A stretch of 64,000 nt of DNA from Bradyrhizobium sp. 138. GTDB taxonomy: Bacteria; Pseudomonadota; Alphaproteobacteria; Rhizobiales; Xanthobacteraceae. A program made the position numbers and the translations under genes. Under the pieces are notes generated by a model, which was not told the DNA's origin, ran no database searches, and saw only the letters and a program-made list of their open reading frames with translations. Every line of letters begins with the position of its first letter. Position 1 is the stretch's first letter. Where the stretch lies: the NCBI RefSeq assembly GCF_023074075.1, contig NZ_JADPKT010000029.1, positions 124,001-188,000 of the forward strand, written 5' to 3'. This document shows, one piece after another, positions 12,496-22,340 of the stretch.

Positions 12496-13620
12496 TCAGG
12501 TGGTGGCGGCAAATTCGGGCGAAGGTCCCTCGACCGGACACTCCATGGTCGGGGTGAGAGGAGCCTCAACCTTGTGGAATGGCGTCGCCTGCCCTCCGGC
12601 GGCGATATCGAGGACCTCGTCCCAACGCGACAAGAAGGCCTCGACGCAGGCCGGATCGAATTGCCGCCCCTTGTTCTCGACCAAATAGTTGCGTGCCACC
12701 TCGATCGGCATCGGCTCTTTATATGGTCGTCGTGTGGTCAGCGCGTCGAAGACGTCGGCGACCGCGACCACGCGTGCGGCCATTGGAATCTCGTCCGCCT
12801 TGAGACCGCTCGGATAGCCGGCGCCGTCCCAGCGCTCATGATGGCCTGCGGCAATTTGCGCACCGAGCTGGATCAGCTCGCAGCTCGAGTCCGCCAAGAT
12901 CTTCTTGCCGATCGTCGCATGGGTGCGGATCACCGCCATCTCCTGGTCGGTCAGCTTGCCGGGCTTGAGCAGGATATTGTCGGGAATGGCGACCTTGCCG
13001 ACGTCGTGCAGGGGGGCGGCCAGATAGATGTCGCGGCAGAGCCGGGCCGGCAGGCCGAGCTGTTCGGCGATGATGCGGCTGTAGCGGGCGACCCGCAGCG
13101 CGTGCTCGCCGGTGTCGTTGTCGCGATATTCCACCGCAAGCGCGAGCCGCAGGATGATCTCCTCCTCGCGCTCACCGAGCTTTCGTGTCGCTGCTGCGAC
13201 TTCGCTGGCCAGATGCGCGGCGCGATCGCTGAGCTTGCGCACGGCTGCACCGAATTGAATCAAATTCCGTAGGCGCACCGTCATCTCGACGCTCTGCGGC
13301 TGTTTCGGCAAGAAATCGGTTGCACCAGCCTGCAGCGCTTCCATCTTGACGTCATCGGTCTGTCGCGACGTGATCATGGCGATCGGAATGTCGGCGCAGC
13401 CAGGAAGCCTGCGGAAGGTGCGGATGAAGCTGATGCCGTCCATATGCGGCATCTCGTAGTCGACCAGCACGAGATCGAAAACGCGCTCGCGCGCGCAGGC
13501 CAGCGCTTCCACGGGATCGAGGAAGGTGGTGGCCTCCACCAGACCTTCGGCCTCGATGTGACGTTTCAGAAAGTTGAGGACGGAGCGGCTGTCGTCAACC
13601 AGAAGCGCTTGGGTCAGCAT
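12496..13620 (-). CDS. Response regulator with HD-GYP cyclic di-GMP phosphodiesterase domain
   Basis: A 374-residue protein: receiver domain (residues 3-120, phospho-acceptor Asp54 in VLVDYEMPHMDG), a helical linker, and an HD-GYP domain (about 160-340). The HD-GYP metal residues are visible in APLHDVGKVAIPD, RTHATIG and GHHERWDGAGYPSGL. It should hydrolyse cyclic di-GMP when phosphorylated. The ATG at 13620 gives the normal receiver start; an upstream extension to 13773 does not fit. It diverges from the chemotaxis operon, so CheA may be its kinase, tying chemosensing to cyclic di-GMP turnover (inferred). Confidence 0.94.
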   Translation of the reverse strand: MLTQALLVDDSRSVLNFLKRHIEAEGLVEATTFLDPVEALACARERVFDLVLVDYEMPHMDGISFIRTFRRLPGCADIPIAMITSRQTDDVKMEALQAGATDFLPKQPQSVEMTVRLRNLIQFGAAVRKLSDRAAHLASEVAAATRKLGEREEEIILRLALAVEYRDNDTGEHALRVARYSRIIAEQLGLPARLCRDIYLAAPLHDVGKVAIPDNILLKPGKLTDQEMAVIRTHATIGKKILADSSCELIQLGAQIAAGHHERWDGAGYPSGLKADEIPMAARVVAVADVFDALTTRRPYKEPMPIEVARNYLVENKGRQFDPACVEAFLSRWDEVLDIAAGGQATPFHKVEAPLTPTMECPVEGPSPEFAATT

Positions 13621-13913
13621 CGGCGGCCGGGGCTCTCTTCGCTGGCAGGTCACGAACCCTAGGCATAACCCGATCAACTTTAACGCGAGGCAAATGCGCG
13701 GACTGAGCTCATGCTGCAGGAATATGCATACCGCGCATGAGATTTTAGAACCGCTATGCACGCTTGCGTGCACACACGAACCTTCAGCGCGCTGTAACCC
13801 GTAGTTGTACGGTCCGTCGAATTAGGGATTTGCTCACTACCCGCGCCAATAGTGCTCGCACGACATTCTCGTGTTGCGTGTGTGGGGAAAACCGCGAGCA
13901 GATTGGGGGACGA
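13621..13913. promoter_or_regulatory. Divergent HD-GYP/che operon control region
   Basis: These 293 bases separate the HD-GYP regulator from the STAS-first chemotaxis operon and must hold both promoters. A 7-base inverted repeat with a two-base centre, TGCACGC-TT-GCGTGCA, lies at 13757-13772 and is a candidate operator. Before the STAS ATG is GGGGGA at about 13905-13910. No known factor site is claimed. Confidence 0.35.
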
Positions 13914-14237
13914 ATGCCACCTGAAGCCACCGAATCGAAGTGGTCCGTGCGCCTGCCCGCCGATTGCAGTATCGCGGCGATCCGCGGCGTCTACGATCTG
14001 ATCCGAGACGCTTTCGGCCGCCAGCACCGGCTCGAAATCGACTGCTCGATCGTCGACAAGGCCGACGTGACCTCCATCCAGCTTCTGCTGTCGACCGCCA
14101 AGACGGGCGAGGCCCAAGGCCGCCCGGTGGTCCTGACCTATTTTTCCCAGTCTCTGCGCAATACCCTCCGCCGCGCCGGCTTCACCACCGACGCTATGGT
14201 CGAGCAGCACTTCCGACAAGAGAAAGATGGCGTCTAA
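13914..14237 (+). CDS. STAS-domain protein heading the chemotaxis operon
   Basis: A 107-residue single STAS domain of the anti-anti-sigma type. The characteristic loop and helix are read in VDKADVTSIQLLLSTAK, where Thr-Ser take the place of the usual phosphorylatable Ser. The ATG at 13914 has GGGGGA just upstream; a longer frame to 13764 runs back through the intergenic inverted repeat and is rejected. Its stop overlaps the cheY start (TAATG). STAS proteins at the head of che operons occur in several alphaproteobacterial systems, but the molecular role is not established. It could be a small adaptor or phosphate-regulated switch. Confidence 0.82.
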   Translation: MPPEATESKWSVRLPADCSIAAIRGVYDLIRDAFGRQHRLEIDCSIVDKADVTSIQLLLSTAKTGEAQGRPVVLTYFSQSLRNTLRRAGFTTDAMVEQHFRQEKDGV

Positions 14238-14602
14238 TGGCCACGATATTGAGCGTCGACGACTCTCCCAGCATCCGGCAGATGATCAAGGTGGTCCTCG
14301 AGCCGGCTGGCCACAACGTGATTGAGGCCGGCGACGGTGCTGAGGGGCTCGCCAAGGCCCAGGCCACCAAGCTCGACCTCGTGATCACCGACCTCAACAT
14401 GCCTGTCATGAACGGCCTCGAGCTGATCCGGGCGCTGCGCAAGCTGCCGGCAGCGGTCGGCATGCCCATCGTGTTCCTGACCACCGAATCCAACGACGCG
14501 GTCAAGCAGGAAGCCAAGAGCGCCGGCGCCACCGGCTGGATCACCAAACCGTTCAAGCCCGAGCAGTTGCTCGCCGTCGTCTCCAAACTGGTGCGCTCAT
14601 GA
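14237..14602 (+). CDS. cheY: CheY-type response regulator
   Basis: A 121-residue stand-alone receiver. Key residues: acidic pair in SVDDS (8-9), phospho-acceptor Asp52 (ITDLNMPVMNG), Thr in FLTTES and Lys in ITKPFKPEQ. It would take phosphate from CheA and bind a motor or other output. The start overlaps the STAS stop by one base, and its own stop overlaps the cheA start (ATGA), so the three are likely translated in a coupled way. Confidence 0.95.
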   Translation: MATILSVDDSPSIRQMIKVVLEPAGHNVIEAGDGAEGLAKAQATKLDLVITDLNMPVMNGLELIRALRKLPAAVGMPIVFLTTESNDAVKQEAKSAGATGWITKPFKPEQLLAVVSKLVRS

Positions 14603-16701
14603 CCGCGATGGACCCGACCGAGGTTTTTCGTCAGGAAGCCAGCGAGCTCTTCGAAGTTCTCGAAGGAGCCTTGCTCGATCTCGGCCAGTGTCCCGATGAT
14701 CGCGAGCTGGTCGATTCCGCCTTTCGCGCCCTGCACACGATCAAGGGCTCGGGCGCCATGTTCGGCTTCGACAAGGTCGCCTCCTTCACTCACGAATTCG
14801 AGACCGCCTTCGACCGCGTCCGCAGGGGCGAGATCAAGCCGACGCAGGAGCTGATCTCGGTCGCGCTCGCCGCCAAGGACTACATCCGCGCGTTGATCGA
14901 AGACCCGCAATCGACCGACGACATCATCGGCGAAGCCATTCTCGACGATCTCAAGCGCTTCGTGTCGTCGGACCAGCCCTCCGCCCCCGTGGCCGAGATT
15001 GCCGAGGCGCGGCCGCTGGCGCCCGGCGAGAGCAGGCAGGCCGGCTGGCACCTGTACCTGGACTTCGAATCCCACATCCTGCGCAACGGCTCGAATCCGC
15101 TCGACCTCTTGGAAGATCTCTGCAAGCTCGGTCCGTGCTTCGTCGTGCCTGTCACCGACGGTGTCCCGTTCCTCGACGAGATGGATCCGGAAGATTGTTA
15201 TCTGAAGTGGGACGTCAAGCTGCATGCCACCTGCGACAAGGACGCGATCGACGACGTCTTCATGTTCGTCCAGGACGAGATGAAGCTGACGCTCTCGCCG
15301 CTCGAGCAGGTCGAAGCGCGTGCGCCGGCGCCTTTGTTCCAACTCCTCGACGAAGAGCCGGCCCCGCCGGTCGAGACGGTTGCGCAAATGATGGCGCCGG
15401 CTGCCGCCGTCGCGCCGCCTCTTGCTGCAAAACCCGAGCGCAAGGCTGAAGTGGCAAGCGAACCGAAGTCCGACATCAAGTCCGAGACGGCGCCCGCGCG
15501 CCGCGAGGAGGCCAAGCAGGAACGGGGCATCGCCACCGTCCGCGTCCAGGCCGAGCGCCTTGACGAGCTGATGGCCCGCGTTGGCGAGCTCGTCATCGCC
15601 CAGGCGCGTCTGACCCAGCTCGCATCGGCCGGCTCGGACCTTTCGATCAAGATGATCGCCGAGGAAATCGAGCGGCTCGCATCCTCCTTGCGCGACACCA
15701 CGATGGGCGCGCGCATGGTCCCGATCGGCTCCTTGTTTGGCCGCTTCCGCCGCCTCGTGCACGATCTGTCGCGCGATCTGTCCAAGCCGGTCGAATTCGT
15801 CACCTCGGGCGAGGACACCGAGCTCGACAAGACCATGATCGAGTGCCTGGCTGATCCGCTGGTGCACCTGATCCGCAATGCGATCGACCACGGCATCGAA
15901 GACACCGCCACGCGCGCTGCCCATGGCAAGACCGAGCAGGGCCGCATCGAGCTTGCCGCCGTGCATTCCGGCGCGCAGGTGCTGGTCACGGTGAAGGACA
16001 ATGGTGGCGGCCTCAATACCGCGCGCATCCGCGCCAAGGCGGAAGAGCAGGGGCTGATCGCAACCGGAGCTGCGCTATCCGACCACGAGGTCCATCAGTT
16101 CCTGTTCCATCCCGGCTTCTCCACCGCGCAGACCATCTCGGCGCTGTCCGGCCGCGGCGTCGGCATGGACGTGGTCAAGCGCACCATCGAGAACATGCGC
16201 GGCTCGATCGACCTGTCGACCAAGCCGACTCAGGGCACCACCGTGACGCTGCGCCTGCCGCTGACGCTTGCGATCATCGAGGGCCTCCTGATCCGCGTCG
16301 GCGAAGGCCGCTACATCATTCCGCTGTCCGCGGTGGAGGAATGCATCGAGCTGACCGCCGAGGACGAACGCTCCTGCGGCCGCAATTTCCTCAACGTGCG
16401 CGGCAATCTCGTGCCCTTCCTCCGGCTGCGCGAGATCATGTCCGCATCGGGTACGCCCGACCGGCACCAGAAGACCATCATCATCTCGACCGGCGAAACC
16501 CACGTCGGGCTTGTCGCCGACCAGATCATCGGCAGCCACCAGACCGTGATCAAGTCGCTCTCCAAGTTGCATTCGGACGTCACAATGTTCTCCGGCGCGA
16601 CCATACTGGGCGACGGCACGGCGGCGCTGATCCTCGACGTGGCGCAGCTGGTTGCGCTGGCGCAGGCGCAGACCGAGAAACAAATCAGCGAGGCAGCGTG
16701 A
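14599..16701 (+). CDS. cheA: Chemotaxis histidine kinase CheA
   Basis: A 700-residue kinase. HPt domain at residues 1-110 with phosphorylated His46 (ALHTIKGSGAMFGF); a linker region including a P2-like segment (about 150-235) and a Pro/Ala/Glu/Lys-rich hinge (about 240-305); dimerization helices (LDELMARVGELVIAQARL); HATPase domain with N box HLIRNAIDHGIE and G boxes DNGGGLN and GRGVGMDVV; and a C-terminal CheW-like domain (about 555-690). It phosphorylates CheY and CheB in the receptor array. Starts in a four-base overlap with cheY and overlaps the following cheW by one base. Confidence 0.96.
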   Translation: MTAMDPTEVFRQEASELFEVLEGALLDLGQCPDDRELVDSAFRALHTIKGSGAMFGFDKVASFTHEFETAFDRVRRGEIKPTQELISVALAAKDYIRALIEDPQSTDDIIGEAILDDLKRFVSSDQPSAPVAEIAEARPLAPGESRQAGWHLYLDFESHILRNGSNPLDLLEDLCKLGPCFVVPVTDGVPFLDEMDPEDCYLKWDVKLHATCDKDAIDDVFMFVQDEMKLTLSPLEQVEARAPAPLFQLLDEEPAPPVETVAQMMAPAAAVAPPLAAKPERKAEVASEPKSDIKSETAPARREEAKQERGIATVRVQAERLDELMARVGELVIAQARLTQLASAGSDLSIKMIAEEIERLASSLRDTTMGARMVPIGSLFGRFRRLVHDLSRDLSKPVEFVTSGEDTELDKTMIECLADPLVHLIRNAIDHGIEDTATRAAHGKTEQGRIELAAVHSGAQVLVTVKDNGGGLNTARIRAKAEEQGLIATGAALSDHEVHQFLFHPGFSTAQTISALSGRGVGMDVVKRTIENMRGSIDLSTKPTQGTTVTLRLPLTLAIIEGLLIRVGEGRYIIPLSAVEECIELTAEDERSCGRNFLNVRGNLVPFLRLREIMSASGTPDRHQKTIIISTGETHVGLVADQIIGSHQTVIKSLSKLHSDVTMFSGATILGDGTAALILDVAQLVALAQAQTEKQISEAA

Positions 16702-17162
16702 TGAACGACGGGTTGGCGGGCGTGCAACAGTCGGGTGCGATGCAGGTCGTGATGATCGGTCTCGGCGAGGAGAAGTTTGCGCTCGACGCGGGCCTCGTGC
16801 GCGAGATCATCGATCCGGTGCTGGTCACGAAAGTCGCCGGTGCGCGTACCTTCGTTCCGAGCGTGATCAACGTGCGCGGCAATGTAATTCCCCTGGCTGA
16901 CCTGCGCATCCGCTTCGGCATGCCGCAGACCGACGCATCCGCCGACACACGCATCGTCGTCATCGAGATCCAGATTGACAACGAACCGGTTCTGGTCGGC
17001 GTGACCGCCGACAAGGTCTACGAGGTTACGGAAATCTCGCAGACCGACGTGCAGCAGACGCCGCGCGTCGGCATGCATTGGAAGCCTGAGTTCATCCGCT
17101 TCATCACCAAGTGGCGTGAAGAGTTTGTCATCGTTCCGAATATGGAGCGAATTCTGAATTGA
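16701..17162 (+). CDS. cheW: Chemotaxis coupling protein CheW (first copy)
   Basis: A 153-residue CheW fold linking receptors to CheA. Diagnostic segments are VREIIDPVLVTKVAGA, FVPSVINVRGNVIPLADLRIRFG (in overlapping parts) and GVTADKVYEVTEI. The ATG at 16701 shares its A with the cheA stop; a longer frame beginning inside cheA is rejected. A second cheW lies between the two receptor genes, and the two proteins share the family pattern but are clearly diverged, so each could serve a different receptor set. Confidence 0.94.
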   Translation: MNDGLAGVQQSGAMQVVMIGLGEEKFALDAGLVREIIDPVLVTKVAGARTFVPSVINVRGNVIPLADLRIRFGMPQTDASADTRIVVIEIQIDNEPVLVGVTADKVYEVTEISQTDVQQTPRVGMHWKPEFIRFITKWREEFVIVPNMERILN

Positions 17163-17204
17163 TCGGGTCTCCAGTCGAGGCTCTAATGGTAGGGGCAATA
17201 TTTC

Positions 17205-18905
17205 ATGAGATTTACAGTCAAAGCAAAACTCGCCAGCGCATTCGGCGTCGTCATTGTGCTTTCCATGATCGCCGGTAGCGTCGCCTACGTGAAGCTCAGC
17301 GAACTGATCGGAGCGAGCGACGCGCTGGTCTCTGCGGCAGGGCGCATCCAGAAAGCGGCGGATCTGCAAAAGGAGATCCTGATGCAGATTCGTGCCGAAA
17401 AGAACGCGATCCTGGCACCATCCGACGCGGAGACGGACCGCATCGCAGGCGAGATCGGCAATCTTCGGAGCACATTTACAAGGAAGAGAGACGAGCTCTA
17501 TGCCATCGCTACGGAAAATGGCAAAAAGCTGATTGACAAGCTTTCTGCAGCTCAGGTCAAGATGATGGCCGCCCAGGATGAGGGGCTCAAGCTGGCCAAG
17601 ATTGATCGGGCGAAAGCGGCCGCGCATTCTTCCACGGAGGTGCGTAAGGCCGGAGGCGAGGCGCTTGCGGCTGGCGACGAGTACATCGCTTACGTGAATA
17701 AACAGGTGGCTGATCGATCCGAGCAGGCTCACGAAGACGGAGCTCGCGCCCAGACGATCCTGCTCAGCATCATCAGTATATCGCTCATAGTCGCCGTTGG
17801 TGCGGCAATGTGGATCGCGCTTGGAATCAGCCGCGCCCTTGCTCGGGCCGTAGGCCTCGCCGCCGCAGTTTCCAATGGCGACCTCACCCAGACCATCAAC
17901 ATGTCCAGCAATGACGAGATTGGTGATCTGGTAAAATCTCTGAACGCGATGGTTGAAAGGCTCAGGCAGATCGTGTCGGAAGCTCTGACCGCAGCGAGTA
18001 ATGTCTCGGCCGGCAGCCAGGAACTCTCGGCGAGCGCCGAGCAGCTATCGCAGGGGGCGACCGAGCAGGCGTCGTCCGCCGAAGAAGCCTCCTCCTCGAT
18101 GGAAGAGATGGCCTCCAACGTGAAGCAGAACGCCGACAACGCCAGCCAGACGGAGAAGATCGCGGCTCAGTCCGCCAGGGATGCCGAAACCAGCGGCGCC
18201 GCCGTCGGTCGTGCCGTTGAGGCGATGCAGACGATTGCGGAGAAGATCACCATCGTGCAGGAGATCGCGCGTCAGACCGATCTTCTCGCCCTCAACGCCG
18301 CGGTCGAGGCCGCCCGCGCCGGCGAGCACGGCAAGGGCTTTGCGGTGGTCGCCTCCGAGGTGCGCAAGCTCGCCGAGCGCAGCCAGGCGGCCGCTGCAGA
18401 GATCGGCACGCTCTCGAGCGAGACCGTGAAGGTCGCTCAGGAGGCGGGAAGCATGCTCTCCAATCTCGTCCCTGACATCAAGAAGACGGCAGAGCTGGTG
18501 CAGGAAATCACGGCCGCCTGCCGCGAACAGGACGTCGGCTCCTCGCAGATCAACCAGGCGATCCAGCAGCTCGACAAGGTAGGCCAGCAGAATGCCAGTG
18601 CGTCCGAGCAGGTGTCCTCGACCTCGGAAGAGCTCGCTTCGCAGGCCGAACAGCTGCAGTCGACCATCTCGTTCTTCCGGATCGAGAACGACAAGCGCAA
18701 GGAGAACGCCTCGGCCGCGCCGATCGACCAGGCTGTCACCCAGCTCCGTGCCAAGGCCGCGCAGATGACGGCCGCCGATCGCGGCAAAAAGAAGCCTGCG
18801 CCTGCGCGCCAGCCGGCACGTGCGTTGAAAGTCGCCAGCGGCGGCGGTTTCGCCTTCGATATGGACGCTGGCGAGGACGATCGCGACGCAGAGTTTCGAC
18901 GCTGA
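17205..18905 (+). CDS. Methyl-accepting chemotaxis protein (single HAMP)
   Basis: A 566-residue receptor: membrane segment at residues about 8-30, four-helix-bundle ligand region (31-185), second membrane segment (about 187-210, ending AAMWIALGI), one HAMP domain with [16 protein letters not shown], then a long signalling coiled coil with the tip motif [34 protein letters not shown] (in overlapping parts). There is no CheR-binding pentapeptide; the tail ends in [11 protein letters not shown]. An AGGGG site precedes the ATG. The signalling domain is nearly the same as that of the second receptor gene 2.3 kb downstream, while the ligand regions differ. Confidence 0.95.
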   Translation: MRFTVKAKLASAFGVVIVLSMIAGSVAYVKLSELIGASDALVSAAGRIQKAADLQKEILMQIRAEKNAILAPSDAETDRIAGEIGNLRSTFTRKRDELYAIATENGKKLIDKLSAAQVKMMAAQDEGLKLAKIDRAKAAAHSSTEVRKAGGEALAAGDEYIAYVNKQVADRSEQAHEDGARAQTILLSIISISLIVAVGAAMWIALGISRALARAVGLAAAVSNGDLTQTINMSSNDEIGDLVKSLNAMVERLRQIVSEALTAASNVSAGSQELSASAEQLSQGATEQASSAEEASSSMEEMASNVKQNADNASQTEKIAAQSARDAETSGAAVGRAVEAMQTIAEKITIVQEIARQTDLLALNAAVEAARAGEHGKGFAVVASEVRKLAERSQAAAAEIGTLSSETVKVAQEAGSMLSNLVPDIKKTAELVQEITAACREQDVGSSQINQAIQQLDKVGQQNASASEQVSSTSEELASQAEQLQSTISFFRIENDKRKENASAAPIDQAVTQLRAKAAQMTAADRGKKKPAPARQPARALKVASGGGFAFDMDAGEDDRDAEFRR

Positions 18906-18969
18906 TCAACCGGTCCGGCCAAGTGCCGGACCGCACCCATCGCAACCCATCGACCCCCGGGACCGCATC

Positions 18970-19458
18970 ATGGCCGCAACCTCGCAATATCTGACGCTCG
19001 GGCTCGCCGGCGAGACGTTCGGCATCAGCATCCGCAACGTCCGCGAAATTCTCGATATGCGCCCGATCTCGCGGCTGCCGCACGCCCCAAGCTTCCTGCT
19101 CGGCATGATCGACGTGCGCGGCAGCGGCTATCCGATCGTCGATCTCAGGACCAAGCTCGGCCTGCCGAGCGTGCCGGCCACCGAAGCGACCCGCATCATC
19201 ATCCTCGACGTGCCCATGAAGGATCGCCTGGTCGGCGTCGGCTTCGTCGCCGATTGCGTGTTCGAGGTCACCGACATCGACGAGCAGGCGATCGAGCCCA
19301 TCCCCGAGGTCGGCGGCAGATGGCAATCCGATTATGCCGCCGGCATCGGCCGCAAGGGCGAGAAGTTCGTCGTGATCTTCGATCTCGCCAAGCTGATGGC
19401 GAACGACAAGTTTCCGGAAGTACGCGACGCCGGCGCAGATGCGCCTCGCGCCGCCTGA
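18970..19458 (+). CDS. cheW: Chemotaxis coupling protein CheW (second copy)
   Basis: A 162-residue CheW domain protein with MAATSQYLTLGLAGETFGIS at the start, VREILDMRPISRLPHAP and FLLGMIDVRGSGYPIVDLRTKLG (overlapping parts) as core strands, and VGFVADCVFEVTDI. It sits between the two receptor genes, 64 bases after the first and 65 before the second. It probably couples one or both receptors to CheA. The variation DVRGSGYPIVD instead of the NVRGNVIPLAD of the first CheW shows the copies are not recent duplicates. Confidence 0.94.
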   Translation: MAATSQYLTLGLAGETFGISIRNVREILDMRPISRLPHAPSFLLGMIDVRGSGYPIVDLRTKLGLPSVPATEATRIIILDVPMKDRLVGVGFVADCVFEVTDIDEQAIEPIPEVGGRWQSDYAAGIGRKGEKFVVIFDLAKLMANDKFPEVRDAGADAPRAA

Positions 19459-19523
19459 GTTTGCAAGAGTGAAGCGTGGACGCGCGTAATCATCCCAAAT
19501 CAAATTCGAACAACGAGATTGAC

Positions 19524-21332
19524 ATGAGATTCACCGTCAAAGCCAAGCTTGCCAGCGCCTTCGGCCTGGTCATCCTTCTGTTCATTGTCGCAGGCGCCGT
19601 AAGCTACATGAAGTTGGCCGACATGGCCGCGACCGCAGAGTCCATGGTGCTTCGCGCCAAGCGGATGGAGAAGGCCGCCGAGGTCGAAAAGATCATCTGG
19701 CAGCAGCTCAGGGCGGAAAAGAACGCAATTTTGGGCACGCCGAGCGAAGCCGATGAATTCGCCGCGCAGGCCGCCAAGCTCCGCGAGGAGGCGACCAAGA
19801 TCAGGGACGAGGTCTACGCGCTCGCCAGCGAGGGCGGCAGGAAGCTGCTCGACAACTTTGCGGGTGCCTACGCCAGAATGAACGTCTATCAGGAAGAGAC
19901 GATCAGGCTGGCAAAGACGGACAAGACGAAGGCAACGGAACGCTCGATGGGTGACGGGCGCAAGGTGGTCGCAGACGCTACTGAGGCGATGGGAGCCTAT
20001 GTTTCGAACGCCAAGCGACAGATGGCCGAGCAGGCCGCGCAGTCCAGCGAAGAGAGTCATCGCGCGCAACTGATTCTCATCGTCCTGGTCGTCGTCTCGC
20101 TCATCGTTGCTGCGATTAGCGCATTCTGGATCTCGATCAATATCAGCCGATCGCTCGCCAAGGCCGTCGGGCTGGCGGATGCGGTCGCGATCGGCGATCT
20201 CAGCCACAAGATCGATGCTTCCAGCAATGACGAGATCGGCGATCTCGTGAAATCCCTGAACGCGATGACCGCCAATCTCAACCAGACGGCTGCCGTCGCC
20301 AACGAGATCGCACAAGGCAATCTGATGGTCGAGGCTAAGCCGCTGTCGGACAAGGACACGCTGGGCCTTGCGCTTCAGCGCATGGTCGAGAAGCTGCGCC
20401 AGATCGTGTCGGAAGCCCTGACGGCGGCGCAGAACGTCTCGGCCGGCAGCCAGGAGCTCTCGGCCAGCGCAGAGCAGCTCTCGCAGGGCGCGACCGAGCA
20501 GGCTTCGTCCGCCGAGGAAGCCTCGTCCTCGATGGAGGAGATGGCCTCCAACGTGAAGCAGAACGCCGACAACGCCAACCAGACCGAGAAGATCGCCGCA
20601 CAATCGGCGAAGGATGCGGAAGCCTCAGGCGCTGCCGTCGGCCGCGCTGTCAACGCGATGCAGACCATCGCCGAGAAGATCACGATCGTGCAGGAGATCG
20701 CGCGCCAGACCGACCTGCTGGCGCTCAACGCGGCGGTCGAGGCCGCGCGCGCCGGCGAACATGGCAAGGGCTTTGCGGTGGTCGCCTCCGAAGTGCGCAA
20801 GCTCGCCGAACGCAGCCAGGCGGCCGCGGCCGAGATCGGCACGCTCTCGGCCGACACCGTCAAGGTGGCGCAGGAGGCTGGTGCGATGCTCTCCAAGCTC
20901 GTTCCCGACATCAAGAAGACTGCTGAGCTCGTCGAGGAAATCACCGCGGCCTGCCGCGAGCAGGACGTGGGATCGGCCCAGATCAACCAGGCGATCCAGC
21001 AGCTCGACAAGGTCGGCCAGCAGAACGCCAGCGCCTCCGAGCAGGTGTCATCGACCTCGGAGGAGCTTGCCTCCCAGGCCGAGCAGCTCCAGTCCACGAT
21101 CGCCTATTTCCGCATCGAGCAGGGCGCGAAGAGCCAGGCGTCGGCGCCGATCGACCGGGCGGTGAGCCAGTTGCGCGCCAAGGCGGCCACCATGGCGGCC
21201 GTCGAGCGTCCGGCGAAGAAGGTGATGCCGGCCAAGCCGGCGCGCGCTGTGAAAGCGGCCGGTGGCAGTGGCGGCTTTGCTTTCGACATGAACGAGGGCG
21301 AGGACGATCGGGACGCCGATTTCCAGCGCTAA
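19524..21332 (+). CDS. Methyl-accepting chemotaxis protein (double HAMP)
   Basis: A 602-residue receptor of the same plan as the upstream one: membrane segment, four-helix-bundle sensor, second membrane segment ([10 protein letters not shown]), HAMP with the identical [16 protein letters not shown], and the same signalling tip. It is 36 residues longer because a second HAMP-like segment ([20 protein letters not shown]) follows the first. The ATG at 19524 is chosen over an in-frame GTG at 19476 because it gives [14 protein letters not shown], the same start as the first receptor. The tail [11 protein letters not shown] has no CheR pentapeptide. Confidence 0.95.
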   Translation: MRFTVKAKLASAFGLVILLFIVAGAVSYMKLADMAATAESMVLRAKRMEKAAEVEKIIWQQLRAEKNAILGTPSEADEFAAQAAKLREEATKIRDEVYALASEGGRKLLDNFAGAYARMNVYQEETIRLAKTDKTKATERSMGDGRKVVADATEAMGAYVSNAKRQMAEQAAQSSEESHRAQLILIVLVVVSLIVAAISAFWISINISRSLAKAVGLADAVAIGDLSHKIDASSNDEIGDLVKSLNAMTANLNQTAAVANEIAQGNLMVEAKPLSDKDTLGLALQRMVEKLRQIVSEALTAAQNVSAGSQELSASAEQLSQGATEQASSAEEASSSMEEMASNVKQNADNANQTEKIAAQSAKDAEASGAAVGRAVNAMQTIAEKITIVQEIARQTDLLALNAAVEAARAGEHGKGFAVVASEVRKLAERSQAAAAEIGTLSADTVKVAQEAGAMLSKLVPDIKKTAELVEEITAACREQDVGSAQINQAIQQLDKVGQQNASASEQVSSTSEELASQAEQLQSTIAYFRIEQGAKSQASAPIDRAVSQLRAKAATMAAVERPAKKVMPAKPARAVKAAGGSGGFAFDMNEGEDDRDADFQR

Positions 21333-21470
21333 GAGTCTCTTGTGGACCGGCTCGCCTTGCGACGGTGAACCGGTCCGCTTTCAACGTTTGCGTAAACGCT
21401 TAGGATCGAAGATGGCCGGTACGGCCCGACATTCAGTACAGGCGGCCATCCCGGACCGGAGCAGGCGGCC

Positions 21471-22325
21471 ATGATGCCCGCCGTGCAGGATACCGCCGTG
21501 CATCTGTCGGACCGTCACTTCCGGACCATCGCCGAATTGATCGAGGGCCAGGTCGGCATCAAGCTGCCGCAGGGCAAGCGGCTGATGCTGGAGGGGCGGC
21601 TGCACAAGCGCGTGCGCGCGCTGAACTTCTCCGACCTCAACCAATATGTCGAGAACCTGTTCGACGCCGATCATTTCGAGACCGAACTCACCCATCTCAT
21701 CGATGTGGTGACGACCAACAAGACCGATTTCTTCCGCGAGCCGCAGCACTTCACTTTCCTGCGGGATGTCGCGATCCCCGCTTTGCTCAAATCGCATGGC
21801 CGCACGAGTGCGAACCTCAAGGTCTGGAGCTCGGCGAGCTCCACCGGCATGGAGGCATACACGACCGCGATGGTGCTGGACGACATGACGCGGAACGGCT
21901 CGCGTTTCCAGTACCGCATTCTCGGGACCGACATCTCGACCGCGGTGCTGCGCCTCGCCAAGACGGCGATCTACACCCGCGACGTGCTCGCTCCGGTGCC
22001 GGAGCAATTCGTGAAACGATATTTTTCCTCGTCGCGGGACAAGTCGCGCGGTGAGGTACGGGTCGTGCCGGAATTGCGGCGCATGGTACATTTCATGAGG
22101 ATGAACCTCATGGACAAATCCTACCCCGTCGATCGGAACGTCGATATCATCTTCTGCCGTAACGTCCTGATCTATTTCGAGCGCGAGACCCAGCGCAAAG
22201 TGGTCGAGCAATTGTGCAGCCATTTGCGTCCGGGCGGCTATCTGCTGGTCGGACACTCGGAATCGATGATTCACAGTGCCGTGCCCGGGCTGAAGCAAGT
22301 TCAGCCAACCATTTTCCAGGCCTAG
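21471..22325 (+). CDS. cheR: Chemotaxis protein methyltransferase CheR
   Basis: A 284-residue enzyme that methylates receptor glutamates with S-adenosylmethionine. The N-terminal helical domain (residues 10-75) carries LPQGKRLMLEGRLHKRVR; the catalytic domain has TDFFREPQHF, the SAM region VWSSASSTGMEAYT and FCRNVLIYFERETQRKV, and ends HLRPGGYLLVGHSES. The common SAM motif Ala-Gly-Cys-Ser form is replaced by WSSASSTG. Two ATG codons in a row at 21471/21474 follow GGAGCAGGCGG. The receptor C-termini in this operon lack a pentapeptide, so it probably acts without a tether. Confidence 0.94.
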   Translation: MMPAVQDTAVHLSDRHFRTIAELIEGQVGIKLPQGKRLMLEGRLHKRVRALNFSDLNQYVENLFDADHFETELTHLIDVVTTNKTDFFREPQHFTFLRDVAIPALLKSHGRTSANLKVWSSASSTGMEAYTTAMVLDDMTRNGSRFQYRILGTDISTAVLRLAKTAIYTRDVLAPVPEQFVKRYFSSSRDKSRGEVRVVPELRRMVHFMRMNLMDKSYPVDRNVDIIFCRNVLIYFERETQRKVVEQLCSHLRPGGYLLVGHSESMIHSAVPGLKQVQPTIFQA

Positions 22326-22340
22326 CCGGAGCGCAGCGAG

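Noticed and set aside
14194..15966. 590-residue minus-strand frame
   Set aside because: Antisense to cheA, low-complexity Arg/Asp/Leu composition typical of shadow frames.
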